Of a DNA stretch of 64,000 bases, positions 62,501 to 64,000 are shown piece after piece; position 1 is the first letter of the stretch, and each line of letters opens with the position of its first letter. The notes below the pieces were generated by a model. That model searched no databases, was not told the origin of the DNA, and saw only the letters and a list, made by a program, of their open reading frames with translations. The position numbers and the translations under genes were made by a program. This stretch comes from Niabella sp. (GTDB lineage: Bacteria > Bacteroidota > Bacteroidia > Chitinophagales > Chitinophagaceae), in the NCBI GenBank assembly GCA_017744795.1, contig JAGIAQ010000003.1:1-64000 (forward strand), in the 5' to 3' direction.

Positions 62501-63264
62501 GAGATATCGCCTGCGGTTTTAAACTGGCCTTTCAGCTGCAGATTGCGGCGCATATTCCCAACCTCCAGCAAACCGCCGGAAATATCATTATTCTCCGCTT
62601 TTACCGCATTGGAAATATCGTCAAAAGTGACACCGGCGGCCTGCATTTTTGCATTATCAACATTGATCTGGAATTCCCGCTCGGGCGCACCCACCAGGTC
62701 TACCCTTGTGATCTGTGACAATTCCTCGATGCGATCCTTCATTTTGTCGGCATATTCCTTCAACCGGATCTTATCGATATCCCCGCTGAGGTTTACATAC
62801 ATGATCGGCATTTCGGACATGCTCACTTCCAACGCTGTTGGCTCCTGGGTAAGGTCCGTAGGCAGATCCTGCTTTGCTTTATCGATGGCATCTTTTACTT
62901 TTTGAACGGCCACATCTACTTTTTCATCGGAACCAAATTCCACCAGGATCATGGAATAGTCCTGAAAAGAGCTGCTCGTGATTTTGGAAACCTTTATACC
63001 CGTCATCCCCTTCAATTGTTTTTCGATGGGCTGGGTAACCAGGTTCTCAATATCTTTTGGGGAATTCCCTACGTAGATGGTGGATATATAAACATTCGGT
63101 ATTACAATATCGGGAAAGCTTTCCTTTGGTGTGGTCACAAATTTATACACGCCAAACAGGGAAACCATCAGGATCATCAGGTACACCGTGGTACGGTTCT
63201 TTACCGCCCAGCTGGTAAGGAAGAACTCCTTGAACTTTCCTGTAAAATTTTCTAAAGCACTCAT
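59575..63264 (-). CDS. RND efflux transporter permease (AcrB/CusA-type fold)
   Basis: 1229 aa; RND TM segments with GIIVDDAIVVIENTHRIF, GIVIKNGILVIEFADELRARG. Confidence 0.96.
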   Translation of the reverse strand: MSALENFTGKFKEFFLTSWAVKNRTTVYLMILMVSLFGVYKFVTTPKESFPDIVIPNVYISTIYVGNSPKDIENLVTQPIEKQLKGMTGIKVSKITSSSFQDYSMILVEFGSDEKVDVAVQKVKDAIDKAKQDLPTDLTQEPTALEVSMSEMPIMYVNLSGDIDKIRLKEYADKMKDRIEELSQITRVDLVGAPEREFQINVDNAKMQAAGVTFDDISNAVKAENNDISGGLLEVGNMRRNLQLKGQFKTAGDISQVIVRNNTGNPIYLKNIATIIDTIKETDSYARLDGKTVLTLNIIKRSGENLIETVDAVKAISEDMKKTVFPQNLNVTVTGDQSITTKTSFNDLVNSIVIGFVLVLIILMFFMGVTNAFFVALSVPLSMFVAFVFLPLGELFIGGHITLNFMVLFALLFGLGIIVDDAIVVIENTHRIFTEAKGKLNAQRSAMAAAGEVFVPVLAGTLTTLAPFFPLLFWPGIIGKFMIYLPLMLIFTLAASLIVAFLMNPVFAVDFMNHADNPEHKKKSDVFRSRPFVIMVIIGIFFDLIGLAFFQKGSTAFFLGNLTLFLALLTVLYTYFIEDWIHNFQNRALPWIMGHYETLLRWALKGWRPVWLLLSAFGLLIFSLMLFGASAGAGRTKVVFFPSSDPNFIYVYLKLPSGTDVKYTDSVTRTLETKVNQALDQDPLKGKKNPVVESVIANVAVGAADPNSGDRSTRSNLGRIQVSFVEFEKRHGVGTAQYLTKVRQAIKNIPGAEISVEQEKNGPPTDPPINIEVASEQFDNLIPTAVNLKNYLDSLQIPGVEELKMDVDLTSPEVTLKVNRERALSEGVSSYQIGMQIRTALFGNEASKIKNGKDEYKIYVRNTELQRKNLTDLLNMNVVFRDMATGKVKSVPISSVVDVDYTNTLGSVQRKNQKRMITLRSNVLESEGYTPTAVNAQIKSAIDNFHPTGEDVTIKQTGEGAQQAETGAFLGNALLIALGLILLILVAQFNSMSKSVIILTEIIFSIIGVLLGFTFTGMAVSVVMTGVGILGLAGIVIKNGILVIEFADELRARGLRTREAVIQAGKTRIIPVLLTAMAAIMALIPLAVGFNINFVTMFSELNPKIFFGGDNVMFWKPLSWTIIFGLAFAFFMTLVMVPSMYLIAERLKRPMRKQYGGKWISFLGIPPFTLIFAYLATITTMLKPLQKFYGFNKKMMQVAAVLVIPFLILLFIYYIGGFFKWIRKRRSKR

Positions 63265-63309
63265 AAAGTTATTTTATTTGCCAGGCACTCGCGCGCCGCT
63301 TATTGAAAT

Positions 63310-63999
63310 TTAGTTTGAAGCCTGGGTAGTCACCACCTGCCCTTCATGCAGGCTTTGGAACCCTTCAGTTATTAACTGATCTCCATTCGCCAGTCCGGAT
63401 TTAATTTCCAGCTGATCGCGGTACAACTCTCCAACAACTACCCACTTTTTTCGTGCCACAAGGCTATTGCCCTCTTTGACTGCCACCAAAACAAATTTGC
63501 CTTCGTTATCGGTTTGAAGTGTATTTACAGGAACGGTAATGGCACTGGAAGTGGCATAATCCCGTATTTGTACTTTAGCCAACTGATTGGCGCGTATGGC
63601 GGGATCCTGTGGTACGGTTGCCTCTACATAAAAAGAACGCGTGGTAGGATCAATCAATTTACCTATAACACTTGCCTTACCTGAAAATTCTTTATTATTC
63701 GCATCAGGCAGGGTGATCTTTAAAGGTGTGCCCAGTTTTACGCGATCGATATAGGTTTCCGGAACATTAACAACCAGTTTTAAAACACCCGTGTTTACAA
63801 TTGAGATCTGGGGAACGGTTCCGGCCATGCCGGCAAAGGTCTCGCCCACCCGTACATTCACCTGATCAATTGTACCGCTGATATCAGCCGTTACATTTGT
63901 AAAGCTCAACGCTTCTTTTGCCTGCTGTATTTGTGCTTCCGCTGCACGCAGCTGGCTGGTAAGGGCGTCCACATTTGTTTTGCCCTGTATTACCTGCAA
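63310..63999 (-). CDS. RND periplasmic adaptor subunit (partial, cut by window end)
   Basis: Coiled-coil and lipoyl/beta-barrel adaptor pattern (ISGTIDQVNVRVGETFAGM...VPVNTLQTDNEGKFVLVA); N-terminus lies beyond the window. Confidence 0.92.
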   Translation of the reverse strand: MQVIQGKTNVDALTSQLRAAEAQIQQAKEALSFTNVTADISGTIDQVNVRVGETFAGMAGTVPQISIVNTGVLKLVVNVPETYIDRVKLGTPLKITLPDANNKEFSGKASVIGKLIDPTTRSFYVEATVPQDPAIRANQLAKVQIRDYATSSAITVPVNTLQTDNEGKFVLVAVKEGNSLVARKKWVVVGELYRDQLEIKSGLANGDQLITEGFQSLHEGQVVTTQASN

Positions 64000-64000
64000 T

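Overview
Chromosomal window from a Bacteroidota genome. Chitinophagaceae-like is an inference from protein style, TAnnTTTG promoters and OstA/LptD, OmpA and TonB-receptor types; it was not verified by search. Most of the window is housekeeping: folE, fabD, secA, a trp biosynthesis cluster split in two (trpE-G-D-C-F, then trpB-A about 10 kb away), gltBD, rpsF-rpsR-rplI, recJ, a polyprenyl synthase, an LPS-transport/envelope block (OstA-like, MCE/MlaD, amidase, LptD-like, PlsC-like), a GH78 rhamnosidase, an OmpA-family protein, and an RND efflux pair whose adaptor is cut by the window end. I found no CRISPR array, intact transposase, integrase or recognisable defence island. The main hidden signals are non-coding or below the ORF-track cutoff. 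(1) A trp attenuator upstream of trpE: an unlisted 19-aa leader peptide MNFVKNNNWWWHNNAFGVL with three consecutive Trp codons, a Bacteroidota-type promoter almost abutting its ATG, a 9-bp terminator hairpin, and a possible antiterminator pairing. (2) A tRNA-Arg(TCT) flanked by two tRNA-like fragments whose anticodon arms are replaced by other hairpins, followed by a truncated GIY-YIG nuclease remnant. (3) A two-repeat PepSY membrane protein interrupted by one in-frame TGA, beside a TonB receptor and a small CxGKC-type membrane protein. (4) Several families of dispersed intergenic palindromes, including one in every gap between trpE and the gene after trpF except the trpC/trpF junction. Several small unlisted ORFs are also noted.
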